A DNA stretch of 64,000 bases from Hydrocarboniclastica marina (GTDB lineage: Bacteria; Pseudomonadota; Gammaproteobacteria; Pseudomonadales; Oleiphilaceae), in NCBI RefSeq assembly GCF_004851605.1, contig NZ_CP031093.1, positions 1,612,001 to 1,676,000 of the forward strand, read 5' to 3'. A program made the translations under genes and the position numbers. Shown piece after piece: positions 1 through 8,825 of this stretch (position 1 is the first letter of the stretch; each line of letters opens with the position of its first letter). Under the pieces are notes generated by a model. It was not told where the DNA came from, searched no databases, and worked only from the letters and a program-made list of their open reading frames with translations.

Positions 1-722
1 ACGCGGCCAACAAGCCCGTTGCGATCATTCCCAATTGCGCCGCCACACGTCACGCACACTTTGTCCTGAATGGCACGGGCCCCGCCTTGCAGACGCCGCC
101 GAGCCTGGACGACTGGCCAGACATTACCTGGGAAGTGGGCGAGAGCGTACGGCGGGTGAACCTGGACACCGTGACCCAGGCGGAGATCCAGGAGTGGCAG
201 CCTGGCGAGACCGTGCTGTTGTCAGGCAAGATGCTGACCGGTCGCGACGCTGCCCACAAGAAGATGGTCGACATGCTGAATAACGGCGAGAAGCTGCCCG
301 TCGATCTCAAAGGTCGCTTCATCTACTACGTCGGGCCGGTAGACCCCATTCGCGACGAAGTCGTTGGGCCCGCCGGTCCGACCACGTCCACCCGTATGGA
401 CAAGTTTACCCATCAGATGCTGGAAGAGACGGGGCTGATGGGCATGATCGGTAAAGCCGAGCGTGGCCCAGTGGCGATCGAGGCCATCCGCAAGTTCGGC
501 GCGGTCTACCTCATGGCGGTTGGCGGCTCGGCCTATCTGGTGTCCAAGGCAATCAAGTCTTCCCGGGTCGTGGCATTCGAGGAGATGGGCATGGAAGCGA
601 TCTACGAGTTCGAGGTGAAGGACATGCCGGTATCGGTCGCCGTCGACAGCCGTGGCGTGTCGGTGCATGAGACCGGACCCAAGCTCTGGAAGCAGAAGAT
701 AATCGAGGCCGCATCCGTCTAG
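1..722 (+). CDS. fumA: Class I fumarate hydratase, C-terminal part (5' end outside window)
   Basis: Iron-sulfur fumarase of the TCA cycle that interconverts fumarate and malate. The reading frame (codons from base 3) is open from the window edge. It begins in the conserved segment ending NCAATRHAHF, continues through the C-terminal Fe-S hydro-lyase domain with YYVGPVDPIRDEVVGPAGPT and TSTRMDKFTHQML, and stops with TAG at 720-722. About 239 codons are present, roughly half of the usual ~500-residue protein, so the N-terminal domain holding most cluster cysteines is missing only because of the window edge. No start can be assigned. A perfect 11-bp hairpin follows 33 bases after the stop. Class I fumarase and the related L(+)-tartrate dehydratase share this fold; fumarase is preferred from the motif wording. 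Confidence 0.93.
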   Translation, partial: AANKPVAIIPNCAATRHAHFVLNGTGPALQTPPSLDDWPDITWEVGESVRRVNLDTVTQAEIQEWQPGETVLLSGKMLTGRDAAHKKMVDMLNNGEKLPVDLKGRFIYYVGPVDPIRDEVVGPAGPTTSTRMDKFTHQMLEETGLMGMIGKAERGPVAIEAIRKFGAVYLMAVGGSAYLVSKAIKSSRVVAFEEMGMEAIYEFEVKDMPVSVAVDSRGVSVHETGPKLWKQKIIEAASV

Positions 723-1073
723 GATCACCTTGAGCAGTGCGTTTTTAGCGATGACCTGGCGTCCAGAACCCTGGACGCCAGCGCTGCCAGCCGCATAACG
801 GCGCCCGGGCTTCATCGCCCGGCCTCTCCCTCCGGCCTTTCAATTCCAGAACCAGTGGTTCATGTTTCGACCGCTTTCTCAGGTGTGAGCATGCGGCTTT
901 GACGGGGGCCGCCTTTCTTGATGTGATAGTTTCTCTGAATTATGACTATGAGCGACCGGCGGTTTCAGTGCCTGAACCGGTATCGGTTGCTATGCTGGGG
1001 CTGGACTTTCTGGGCCCGTATGCCCTCAGGCGCCGCCTCCCGAATGAGAAATCTGCAGGATAGGAGTCTATAG
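723..1073. other. Intergenic region between fumarase and phhB
   Basis: 351 bases without a credible gene. It holds the hairpin at 756-781 and the phhB ribosome-binding region (AGGATAGGAG just before 1074). No convincing sigma-70 promoter was recognised by eye. Confidence 0.6.
756..781 (+). terminator. Perfect hairpin downstream of fumarase (terminator-like)
   Basis: Arms CTGGCGTCCAG (756-766) and CTGGACGCCAG (771-781) pair over 11 bp around a 4-base loop. No T-run follows on the plus strand, so it could be a 3'-end stabiliser or a weak terminator rather than a classical Rho-independent one. Confidence 0.4.
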
Positions 1074-1418
1074 ATGAGTGGTCTTGATAGCGTTCAATGC
1101 GAGCCGTGCAGCAAAGACTCGTCCCCGATGCAAGACGCCGAGATTCGACAGAAGCTTGAACAGGTACCCCTCTGGCATCTGGAGGAGCGAAATGGCGAGA
1201 AGCAGATTGAGCGCCAGTACAAGTTCGGGAACTTTGCCCAGGCCCTGGCTTTTACGCGGGAGACCGGTGAGCTGGCCGAGCAGCAGGGCCACCACCCTGC
1301 GCTGTTGACCGAATGGGGTAAAGTTACGGTGACTTGGTGGACGCACAAGATCGGCGGGCTGCACCAGAATGATTTTATTATGGCCGCCAAGACTGATGCA
1401 CTCTACGCCGATCAGTAA
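1074..1418 (+). CDS. phhB: 4a-hydroxytetrahydrobiopterin dehydratase (pterin-4a-carbinolamine dehydratase)
   Basis: Small cytoplasmic enzyme that dehydrates 4a-hydroxytetrahydrobiopterin, the product of aromatic amino-acid hydroxylases, so that the pterin can be recycled. The 114-residue length fits the family. The signature is visible as HHPALLTEW (H73, H74, P75) followed by [13 protein letters not shown] with the third histidine at 91. The ATG at 1074 follows AGGATAGGAG. In Pseudomonas the gene sits next to phenylalanine hydroxylase (phhA) and a transcription activator; neither is visible here, where its neighbours are fumarase and purU. It may serve a distant hydroxylase or have another pterin role. 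Confidence 0.92.
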   Translation: MSGLDSVQCEPCSKDSSPMQDAEIRQKLEQVPLWHLEERNGEKQIERQYKFGNFAQALAFTRETGELAEQQGHHPALLTEWGKVTVTWWTHKIGGLHQNDFIMAAKTDALYADQ

Positions 1419-1603
1419 CGTCGCCTGAGGGCGAGGCCGACAATTACGTGTCCGGTCGGGTCATTCGTTCTCTAACTCAAAATGAACACCGTGATCTTTT
1501 CCGAAGAGCGGGGCGGAGGGCGCCCCGCTTACCTTGGTCTTCAGCTTCGGTTATCATTGCCGGCTTTGCAGCTACGCCTGAGTTTGAGCCGGAGAGCGTC
1601 ATC

Positions 1604-2458
1604 ATGGAACACACCTACCGACTGGTTATTTCCTGCCCGGACCGGGTCGGCATTGTCGCTAAGGTCAGTAGCTTCCTGGCCAATTACAACGGCTGGATTG
1701 TCGAGGCCAGCCACCACGCGGACCCTTCTGTCGGCTGGTTCTTCATGCGTTACGAGATTCGCGGCAGCTCGCTCCCATTCGGCCCCGATGCGTTTCACAT
1801 TGCATTCGAGCCCATCGCAAAAGAATTCGAAATGAACTGGAACATCCGGGACTCGCGTGACCCCAAGCGGGTGATCCTGATGTGCAGCAAAGAGTCCCAC
1901 TGTGTAGCGGACCTGCTTCACCGTTGGCACAGCAAGGAGCTGAACGCCAACATGGTCGCCGTAATCTCGAACCACGAAGACCTCCGGCGGATGGTCGAAT
2001 GGCACGACATTCCGTACCACCACATTCCAGTCAGCCGTGAGAATAAAGAAGAAGCGTTCTCCCGTGTTGAAGAGCTCTTTACCGAGTACCAGGCCGACGT
2101 CATTGTGCTGGCCCGTTACATGCAAATTCTTCCCGGTAGCCTTTGCGAGCAGTACAGTGGCCGCATCATCAATATCCACCACAGTTTCCTGCCTTCGTTT
2201 GCCGGAGCGAAGCCATACCATCAGGCTCACCAGCGCGGTGTGAAGCTGATCGGCGCGACATGTCATTACGTCACCCAGGATCTCGATGAAGGCCCGATCC
2301 TCGAGCAGGACGTCATCCGTGTGAGCCATAGCGACACCACCGATGATCTGGTGCGGCTCGGCAAAGATGTAGAGAAAAGCGTGCTGGCCAAGGGGCTGCG
2401 CTACCACCTGGAAGACCGGGTTATCGTGCATCAGAACAAGACGGTTGTTTTCGGCTAG
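1604..2458 (+). CDS. purU: Formyltetrahydrofolate deformylase
   Basis: Hydrolyses 10-formyl-tetrahydrofolate to formate and tetrahydrofolate, balancing one-carbon pools and feeding formate to PurT. 284 residues, close to E. coli PurU (280). An N-terminal ACT domain (about 5-85, starting YRLVISCPDRVGIVAK) precedes the formyltransferase fold with the Asn-His-Asp catalytic set in IINIHHSFLPSFAGAKPYHQ and GATCHYVTQDLDEGPI. The frame is open upstream to 1448, but the ATG at 1604 is chosen because GGAGAG lies 7-8 bases before it and the protein then starts like family members. The ACT domain implies Met/Gly-type allosteric control, as known for E. coli. Confidence 0.95.
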   Translation: MEHTYRLVISCPDRVGIVAKVSSFLANYNGWIVEASHHADPSVGWFFMRYEIRGSSLPFGPDAFHIAFEPIAKEFEMNWNIRDSRDPKRVILMCSKESHCVADLLHRWHSKELNANMVAVISNHEDLRRMVEWHDIPYHHIPVSRENKEEAFSRVEELFTEYQADVIVLARYMQILPGSLCEQYSGRIINIHHSFLPSFAGAKPYHQAHQRGVKLIGATCHYVTQDLDEGPILEQDVIRVSHSDTTDDLVRLGKDVEKSVLAKGLRYHLEDRVIVHQNKTVVFG

Positions 2459-2483
2459 ATCTGGCCACGTAAAACTCTCCCGG

Positions 2484-2514
2484 GAGACACCTCAGAACGC
2501 TTTTGTGCTATTAT
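2484..2514 (+). promoter_or_regulatory. Candidate gyrA promoter with extended -10
   Basis: TGCTATTAT (2506-2514) matches the extended -10 consensus TGnTATAAT with one mismatch; the -35 is poor, as is usual with extended -10 promoters. A 12-bp palindrome TCTCCCGGGAGA (2476-2487) abuts it and could be an operator or part of a purU 3' end. Assigned by eye only. Confidence 0.4.
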
Positions 2515-2660
2515 CCCGCGCTTATATCAGCCAGTCGCTGCCACTTCGCCAGCCTCTTACGCCGAATAAAAAAACCTAGAGCCGCCGCCCGTGAATACAG
2601 CGCTGTCGCTACCGCGGGCGAGGCAGCCGATGTCCCGTAAATCCAAAGGAACCATTCTCG

Positions 2661-5342
2661 ATGGGTGAATTAGCCAAAGAGATCCTGCCAGTCAATATCG
2701 AGGACGAGCTGAAGCAGTCCTACCTCGACTATGCCATGAGCGTTATCGTCGGTCGGGCCCTGCCGGATGTCCGTGACGGGCTCAAGCCCGTGCACCGCCG
2801 GGTGCTCTTTGCCATGTCCGAACTCGGCAATGACTGGAACAAGGGTTACAAGAAGTCCGCCCGTGTGGTCGGTGACGTAATCGGTAAATACCACCCCCAC
2901 GGCGACTCCGCGGTTTATGACACTATCGTTCGTATGGCGCAGCCGTTTTCGCTGCGCTACATGCTGGTAGACGGGCAGGGCAACTTCGGCTCGATCGACG
3001 GCGACAGCGCCGCGGCCATGCGGTATACCGAAGTTCGGATGGCAAAGATCTCCCATTCCCTGCTAGCGGATCTCGACAAGGAAACCGTCGACTTCGTGCC
3101 AAATTACGACGGCACCGAGCAGATCCCGGAAGTCATGCCCACCCGTGTCCCCAACTTGCTGGTAAACGGTTCTTCGGGCATCGCCGTGGGCATGGCAACC
3201 AACATTCCCCCGCACAACCTGGGTGAGGTCATTGACGCCTGCCTGGCATTGATTGACGACGACAACCTCACCGTCGACGATCTGATGGAATACATTCCCG
3301 GCCCGGATTTTCCGACCGCAGGCATTATCAATGGCCGTGCTGGCATCGTCGAAGCCTACCGGACTGGACGCGGCCGCATCTATATGCGCGCGCGTTACGA
3401 ATTCGAACACGACAAGAAGACCAACCGTGATGCGATCATCATCACCGAGTTGCCGTATCAGCTGAACAAGGCGCGACTGATTGAGAAGATCGCAGAGCTG
3501 GTCAAGGAAAAGCGCATCGAAGGTATTACGGAGCTGCGGGACGAGTCGAACAAGGAAGGTATTCGCGTCGTCATTGAACTGCGTCGCAACGAGAACCCTG
3601 AAGTCATAATCAATAACCTCTTCGCCCAGACCCAGCTGGAGAGTGTATTCGGGATTAATATGGTTGCCCTGCGGGACGGCCGGCCACAGATCCTGAACCT
3701 GAAGGAAGTGCTCGACTCATTTGTTCGTCACCGCCGGGAAGTGGTCACGCGTCGGACTATTTACGAGCTGCGCAAGGCCCGTGAGCGCGGGCATATTCTG
3801 GAAGGCCTCACGGTCGCGATTTCGAACATCGACCCGATTATCGAGCTGATCAAGGCATCCCCAAGTTCTGCGGAGGCCAAAGAGCGGCTGATCGCCAAAT
3901 CCTGGCCGCCAGGCAATGTTACCGCGATGCTGGAACGGGCAGGCGAAGATGTCTGCCGGCCGGACGACCTGCCGGAATACTACGGCATGCGCAACGGTGA
4001 GTATTTCCTTTCGCCAGAACAGGCCCAGGCCATCCTGGATCTGCGCCTGCACCGCCTGACCGGTCTCGAAACCGAAAAGCTATTCACCGAATATAAGGCC
4101 ATTGTCGAGAAGATCGCCGAGCTACTGCATATCCTCGGCGACCCTGACCGCTTGCTGGAAGTGATCCGGGAAGAGCTGATCGCCGTAAAGGAAGAGTATA
4201 ACGACAAGCGTCGTACCGAGATCACCAGCTCCCGGCGCGACCTGACGGTTGCCGACCTCATCGACGAACAGGATCTCGTAGTTACCATCTCCCATGGCGG
4301 CTACGCCAAGACCCAGCCGGTTGAGGATTATCAGGCCCAGCGCCGCGGCGGCCGCGGGAAGTCAGCTACGTCAATGAAAGACGAGGACTTCATCGAGAAG
4401 CTGCTGGTGGCCAATAGTCATGACACGATTCTGTGCTTCACCAACAAGGGTAAGGTTTACTGGCTCCGGGTGTTTGAGATCCCGCAGGCCAGCCGCAGCT
4501 CCCGTGGCCGGCCCATGGTCAACATTCTACCCCTGGACGAAGGCGAGCGGATTACCTCGTTCCTCGCGGTACGGGATTATCCGGAAGACCATTTTGTATT
4601 GATGGCGACAGCCTTCGGCACGATCAAGAAGACCCCCTTGGTCAGCTTCTCGCGACCGCGCAGTAATGGCCTGATCGCGCTTAACCTTGATGAAGGCGAT
4701 CACCTGATCGGGACCGCCATTACCGATGGCACCGCTGAGATCATGCTGTTCTCCACCGCGGGCAAAGCCATCCGCTTCCACGAAGATCAGGTCCGGGCCA
4801 TGGGCCGCACGGCTCGGGGCGTACGCGGTATTCGTCTGGGCAAAGGTCAGGAGGTTGTATCACTGATTATTCCCAATCCTGATGGCCTGGTGCTGACGGC
4901 CAGCTTGCATGGCTACGGCAAACGCTCGAAGCTGGATGAGTTCCCCCGCTACGGTCGCGGCAGCCAGGGTGTGATCGGCATGCAGTGCTCGGATCGTAAT
5001 GGCCCGCTGGTGACTGCACTGCAGGTCTTCGAAGGCGACGAGATGATGCTCATTACCGATAAAGGCACTCTGGTTCGCACGCGCACAGAAGAAGTCTCGG
5101 TCCTGAGCCGCAACACCCAGGGGGTCCGTCTGATCAAGCTCAGTCAGGAAGACGAAAAGCTTGTCGGTGTGGAGCGGATCGAAGAGCCCGAAGAAGAGGA
5201 ACTTGAGGAAGGCGCCGTAGATACCCCAGTCGAAGCAGCGGAAGGCGAAGCGACGATTCCCGCTGACGAAGCCGATCTTGACCAGTCCGGTAGCGGCGAT
5301 GCGGACGAGGGCGGCGCGGCTGACCCGGACGAGGAGATTTGA
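2661..5342 (+). CDS. gyrA: DNA gyrase subunit A
   Basis: Breakage-reunion subunit of the A2B2 gyrase that introduces negative supercoils. 893 residues. The winged-helix/tower region carries the catalytic tyrosine Y122 (AAMRYTEVR). The quinolone-determining region keeps E. coli numbering with S83 and D87 ([10 protein letters not shown]), the sensitive state. The C-terminal beta-pinwheel is marked by the GyrA box QRRGGRGK. The last ~50 residues are a very acidic tail rich in Glu and Asp, a regulatory feature in other gyrases. The start at 2661 follows AAAGGA. Its stop lies only four bases before serC, so gyrA heads the long aromatic-biosynthesis transcript typical of Pseudomonas-like genomes. 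Confidence 0.98.
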   Translation: MGELAKEILPVNIEDELKQSYLDYAMSVIVGRALPDVRDGLKPVHRRVLFAMSELGNDWNKGYKKSARVVGDVIGKYHPHGDSAVYDTIVRMAQPFSLRYMLVDGQGNFGSIDGDSAAAMRYTEVRMAKISHSLLADLDKETVDFVPNYDGTEQIPEVMPTRVPNLLVNGSSGIAVGMATNIPPHNLGEVIDACLALIDDDNLTVDDLMEYIPGPDFPTAGIINGRAGIVEAYRTGRGRIYMRARYEFEHDKKTNRDAIIITELPYQLNKARLIEKIAELVKEKRIEGITELRDESNKEGIRVVIELRRNENPEVIINNLFAQTQLESVFGINMVALRDGRPQILNLKEVLDSFVRHRREVVTRRTIYELRKARERGHILEGLTVAISNIDPIIELIKASPSSAEAKERLIAKSWPPGNVTAMLERAGEDVCRPDDLPEYYGMRNGEYFLSPEQAQAILDLRLHRLTGLETEKLFTEYKAIVEKIAELLHILGDPDRLLEVIREELIAVKEEYNDKRRTEITSSRRDLTVADLIDEQDLVVTISHGGYAKTQPVEDYQAQRRGGRGKSATSMKDEDFIEKLLVANSHDTILCFTNKGKVYWLRVFEIPQASRSSRGRPMVNILPLDEGERITSFLAVRDYPEDHFVLMATAFGTIKKTPLVSFSRPRSNGLIALNLDEGDHLIGTAITDGTAEIMLFSTAGKAIRFHEDQVRAMGRTARGVRGIRLGKGQEVVSLIIPNPDGLVLTASLHGYGKRSKLDEFPRYGRGSQGVIGMQCSDRNGPLVTALQVFEGDEMMLITDKGTLVRTRTEEVSVLSRNTQGVRLIKLSQEDEKLVGVERIEEPEEEELEEGAVDTPVEAAEGEATIPADEADLDQSGSGDADEGGAADPDEEI

Positions 5343-5346
5343 TCCC

Positions 5347-6429
5347 ATGAGCAGAGCGTTCAACTTCTGCGCGGGTCCTGCGGCGCTGCCTGAGCCGGTG
5401 CTGGCACAGGCCCAGGCGGACCTGATGGATTGGCAGGGCAAGGGCCTGTCGGTCATGGAAATGAGTCATCGCAGCGATGAGTTCGTCAGTATCGCCCAGC
5501 GGGCGGAGCGCACGTTGCGAGAGCTCATGGGTATCAGCGATGACTACGCTGTGCTGTTCATGCAGGGCGGGGCCAGCACGCAGTTCGCGACCATACCGCT
5601 GAACCTGCTGGGCGGCCATGACTGCGCCGATTACGTCAACACCGGCATCTGGTCCAAAAAAGCGATCGCTGAAGCCAAACGCTATACCCGGGTGAACGTG
5701 GTTGCCAGTACGGAGGCGGACAACTTTACCCGCTGCCCGGATCAATCCGAGCTTAAGCTAAATCCCGAGGCGGGCTATGTTCACTATACGCCCAACGAGA
5801 CTATCGGCGGGCTGGAGTACGACTACATACCTGATGTGGGCGATGTTCCCCTGGTGGCGGATCTGTCCTCGACCATCCTGTCCCGTCCGCAGGATATTAA
5901 CCGTTTCGGCCTGATCTATGCTGGCGCCCAGAAAAACATCGGCCCGGCAGGCCTCACGCTGGTGTTGGTGAGACGGGACCTGATGGGCCGTACGCGCCCT
6001 GAACTGCCCACCATGATGGATTACAGCGTCGCCGACAAACACGACTCCATGTACAACACGCCGCCGACGTTTGCCTGGTACCTGGCGGGCCTCGTATTTG
6101 ACTGGGTCCAGCAGCAGGGGGGCGTCCAGGCCATGGGAGAGCTCAACCGGCGTAAAGCCGAGAGACTTTACGGGGCAATAGACTCTTCTGATTTTTATGG
6201 CAACCCGATTCAGCCGCGCTTCCGGTCCTGGATGAATGTGCCCTTTACACTCGCTGATGAGCGCTTGAATTCGGCGTTTCTGGCCGGTGCCGAAGAGCGA
6301 GGATTGCTGAGCCTCCAGGGTCATCGTTCAGTTGGAGGCATGCGCGCCAGCATATACAACGCAATGCCGGAAGCTGGGGTGGAGGCCCTTGTCGCCTACA
6401 TGGAAACCTTCGAGAAGGAGAAGGCATAA
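5347..6429 (+). CDS. serC: 3-phosphoserine/phosphohydroxythreonine aminotransferase
   Basis: PLP enzyme that transaminates 3-phosphohydroxypyruvate to phosphoserine (serine pathway) and 3-hydroxy-2-oxo-4-phosphonooxybutanoate (pyridoxal-phosphate pathway). 360 residues, the normal length. It opens with AFNFCAGPAALPEPVL, and the Schiff-base lysine is K196 in YAGAQKNIGPAG. The ATG at 5347 is chosen over in-frame codons inside gyrA because GAGGAG from the end of gyrA precedes it. pheA starts one base after its stop, so the two are translationally linked. Confidence 0.97.
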   Translation: MSRAFNFCAGPAALPEPVLAQAQADLMDWQGKGLSVMEMSHRSDEFVSIAQRAERTLRELMGISDDYAVLFMQGGASTQFATIPLNLLGGHDCADYVNTGIWSKKAIAEAKRYTRVNVVASTEADNFTRCPDQSELKLNPEAGYVHYTPNETIGGLEYDYIPDVGDVPLVADLSSTILSRPQDINRFGLIYAGAQKNIGPAGLTLVLVRRDLMGRTRPELPTMMDYSVADKHDSMYNTPPTFAWYLAGLVFDWVQQQGGVQAMGELNRRKAERLYGAIDSSDFYGNPIQPRFRSWMNVPFTLADERLNSAFLAGAEERGLLSLQGHRSVGGMRASIYNAMPEAGVEALVAYMETFEKEKA

Positions 6430-6430
6430 C

Positions 6431-7540
6431 ATGGCTGGCTCAGGGAAGAACGGGGAAGAGCGGTTATCCCAGCTGCGCGAAGAAATAGATCGCATTGATG
6501 GGGAGCTGCTTCAGTTGATCAGCGCTCGTGCCCGCTGCGCTCAGGAAGTCGCCGAGGTCAAAACTGCGGCGGGCGACGGCTCAGACCCTGTTTTTTACCG
6601 ACCCGAGCGCGAAGCTCAGGTTTTGCGGCGTATCAAGGCAGAAAATCCGGGACCGTTGCCGTCGGAGGAAATGGCCCGGCTATTCCGTGAAGTGATGTCA
6701 GCGTGTCTGGCGCTTGAGAAACCCATGCGTGTAGCTTTTTTGGGACCGGTAGGCACCTTTACACAAGCTGCAGCGCTTAAACACTTCGGCCACTTCGTCA
6801 ACAGTGCTCCAATGGCCGCCATTGATGAGGTGTTCCGGGAGGTTGAGTCGCGTCAGGCCCATTACGGAGTAGTACCGGTCGAAAATTCGACCGAAGGTAT
6901 GATCAACCATACGCTCGATATGTTTATGACTTCGCCGTTGAAAATATGCGGAGAAGTCCAGTTGCGCATTCATCATCACCTGCTTACCGCACCGGATCGG
7001 GAAGAGGGCACTATCGCCCGCATTTATTCGCACCAGCAGTCCTTCGCTCAGTGTCGAAAATGGCTCGACAGCCACTGGCACGGCGTGGAGAGAGTCACGG
7101 TCAGTAGTAATGCCGAAGCGGCCCGTAGAGCTCGGGAAGAGCCTGGCACGGCCGCCATAGCCGGCGATATGGCGGCGGAACTCTATGGTTTGACAAAGCT
7201 CGCTGCGACGATCGAAGACCGGCCGGATAACACTACCCGGTTTCTTATTGTAGGACGTGAGGATGTGGCGCCCAGCGGCAAAGACAAAACATCCATTCTG
7301 GTCTCCATGCGTAACAAGCCCGGCGCGCTGTACCAATTACTCGAACCCTTTCACAGCCACGCGATCAGCTTGACCCGCATAGAAACGCGGCCATCGCCCA
7401 CCGGTACCTGGGCCTATGTTTTCTACATCGACTTCGAGGGACATGTTGAGGACGAGACGGTCAAGTCGGCACTTGCCCAGGTCGAGGCAGAGGCGGTAGA
7501 GGTTCGTCATCTGGGCTCTTATCCTCTGGGCGTCCTGTAG
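6431..7540 (+). CDS. pheA: Bifunctional chorismate mutase / prephenate dehydratase (P-protein)
   Basis: Converts chorismate to prephenate and then phenylpyruvate, the committed phenylalanine branch. 369 residues in the usual order: AroQ-type chorismate mutase helices (about 8-100, REEIDRIDGELLQLI), prephenate dehydratase (from FLGPVGTFTQAA, with the NTTRFLIVG catalytic motif), then an ACT regulatory domain (TSILVSMRNKPGALYQLLEPF, with ETRP in the Phe-binding loop). The ATG at 6431 sits one base after the serC stop. The ACT domain predicts feedback inhibition by phenylalanine. No leader-peptide attenuator is evident, unlike enteric pheA. Confidence 0.96.
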   Translation: MAGSGKNGEERLSQLREEIDRIDGELLQLISARARCAQEVAEVKTAAGDGSDPVFYRPEREAQVLRRIKAENPGPLPSEEMARLFREVMSACLALEKPMRVAFLGPVGTFTQAAALKHFGHFVNSAPMAAIDEVFREVESRQAHYGVVPVENSTEGMINHTLDMFMTSPLKICGEVQLRIHHHLLTAPDREEGTIARIYSHQQSFAQCRKWLDSHWHGVERVTVSSNAEAARRAREEPGTAAIAGDMAAELYGLTKLAATIEDRPDNTTRFLIVGREDVAPSGKDKTSILVSMRNKPGALYQLLEPFHSHAISLTRIETRPSPTGTWAYVFYIDFEGHVEDETVKSALAQVEAEAVEVRHLGSYPLGVL

Positions 7541-7566
7541 CGTCGGGCTGGAAGTTACGGCGGGTG

Positions 7567-7585
7567 GCGCCCGTGCCTCGGGCGC
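7567..7585 (+). terminator. Hairpin between pheA and hisC
   Basis: GCGCCC (7567-7572) and GGGCGC (7580-7585) flank a 7-base loop, 27 bases after the pheA stop. There is no T-run. It may be an intra-operon attenuation or processing hairpin. Confidence 0.3.
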
Positions 7586-7699
7586 TGCCTCATAAACGTA
7601 GCGGTTTCTTTTCTCCAATAGCCCAAGCGGTTTTATCCGGATCCTGCAGTTGCTGGGGCATCCATATCCTTTGAAAGCTTTGTTTCGTTGGAGTTAGCC

Positions 7700-8809
7700 A
7701 TGCATACCAATTATCGCGCGCTGGCAACGCCCGGCGTACAGGGATTGCAGCCCTACCAGCCGGGGAAGCCTATCGACGAACTCGCGCGAGAGCTCGGGCT
7801 CGATCCGGCAGCGATTGTGAAACTCGCAAGTAATGAAAATCCTCTGGGGCCGAGCAAAAAAGCACTGGCAGCGGTGAGCGCTGCCGCCGCCGATCTCTGT
7901 CGCTACCCGGACGGCAACGGTTTTAACCTGAAGCAGAAGCTGGCGGGGCGTTATGGTCTGAGTAGCGGGCAGATCACGTTGGGTAATGGTTCTAATGATA
8001 TCCTTGAGCTTGCGGCCCGCGCTTTTGTTTCTTGTGATGACGAGGTTGTGTATTCCCAGCATGCTTTTGCGGTGTACCCGATCGTTACCCAGGCCTTGGG
8101 CGCTCGACACGTCAAGGTGAAAGCCCGGGATTGGGGGCACGATCTCGAGGCCATGGCTGAAGCGGTCACTGACCGTACCCGACTTGTGTTTGTCGCAAAC
8201 CCTAACAATCCCACCGGTACCCTTGCCGGCAAGTCTGAGGTCAAGCGCTTTCTGCAGCGCGTGCCGGAGACTGTTATTGTGGTGCTTGATGAGGCCTACT
8301 GTGAGTACATGGTCGGCGATGACATGCCGAACGGCGTCGAGTTTCTTGCGGACCACCCCAACCTGATTGTCGCCAGGACTTTTTCCAAAGCATGGGGGCT
8401 GGCCGCGTTGCGTGTTGGCTACGCGCTTTCCTCGGTGGAGCTGGCTGATGTGCTGAACCGGGTGCGCCAGCCCTTCAACGTGGACGCGTTGGCGTTGGCT
8501 GCGGCTTCAGCGGTACTCGACGATGAGCACTATCTTGAGCTTTCTCGAGAAGTTAATCGCCTTGGAATACAGCAGCTTGAGGCCGGTTTTGACGAATTGG
8601 GGTTAAGTTGGATTCCGTCCCAGGGCAATTTCGTGGCGGTTGATGTAGGGCGCCCGGCCTTGGCCATTTACGAGGCGCTTCTGCGGGAGGGGATCATTGT
8701 GCGCCCGGTGGCCGCCTATGAGATGCCTGACCACTTGCGTGTCTCAGTAGGACTGGAGCATGAAAACGCACGCTGCCTGCTCGCCCTGAAGCGAGTTCTC
8801 GGGAATTGA
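7700..8809 (+). CDS. hisC: Histidinol-phosphate aminotransferase
   Basis: PLP aminotransferase acting on imidazole-acetol phosphate in histidine synthesis. Copies placed between pheA and tyrA often also act on phenylpyruvate or hydroxyphenylpyruvate (HisC2-type), an inference from context. 369 residues. Motifs: KLASNENPLGPS near the N-terminus, FVANPNNPTGT, DEAYCEY, and the PLP lysine K230 in FSKAWGLAALRVGY. The ATG at 7700 has GGAG seven bases before it; an in-frame TTG at 7688 is less likely. Located 160 bases after pheA and 17 bases before the tyrA-aroA fusion. Confidence 0.94.
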   Translation: MHTNYRALATPGVQGLQPYQPGKPIDELARELGLDPAAIVKLASNENPLGPSKKALAAVSAAAADLCRYPDGNGFNLKQKLAGRYGLSSGQITLGNGSNDILELAARAFVSCDDEVVYSQHAFAVYPIVTQALGARHVKVKARDWGHDLEAMAEAVTDRTRLVFVANPNNPTGTLAGKSEVKRFLQRVPETVIVVLDEAYCEYMVGDDMPNGVEFLADHPNLIVARTFSKAWGLAALRVGYALSSVELADVLNRVRQPFNVDALALAAASAVLDDEHYLELSREVNRLGIQQLEAGFDELGLSWIPSQGNFVAVDVGRPALAIYEALLREGIIVRPVAAYEMPDHLRVSVGLEHENARCLLALKRVLGN

Positions 8810-8825
8810 AAAGAGGTGATGGATC

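Noticed and set aside
1541-2431. 296-codon antisense frame over purU
   Set aside because: Shadow frame; purU is complete on the plus strand.
2901-2925. Quinolone-resistance change in GyrA
   Set aside because: S83 and D87 are the sensitive residues; no substitution seen.
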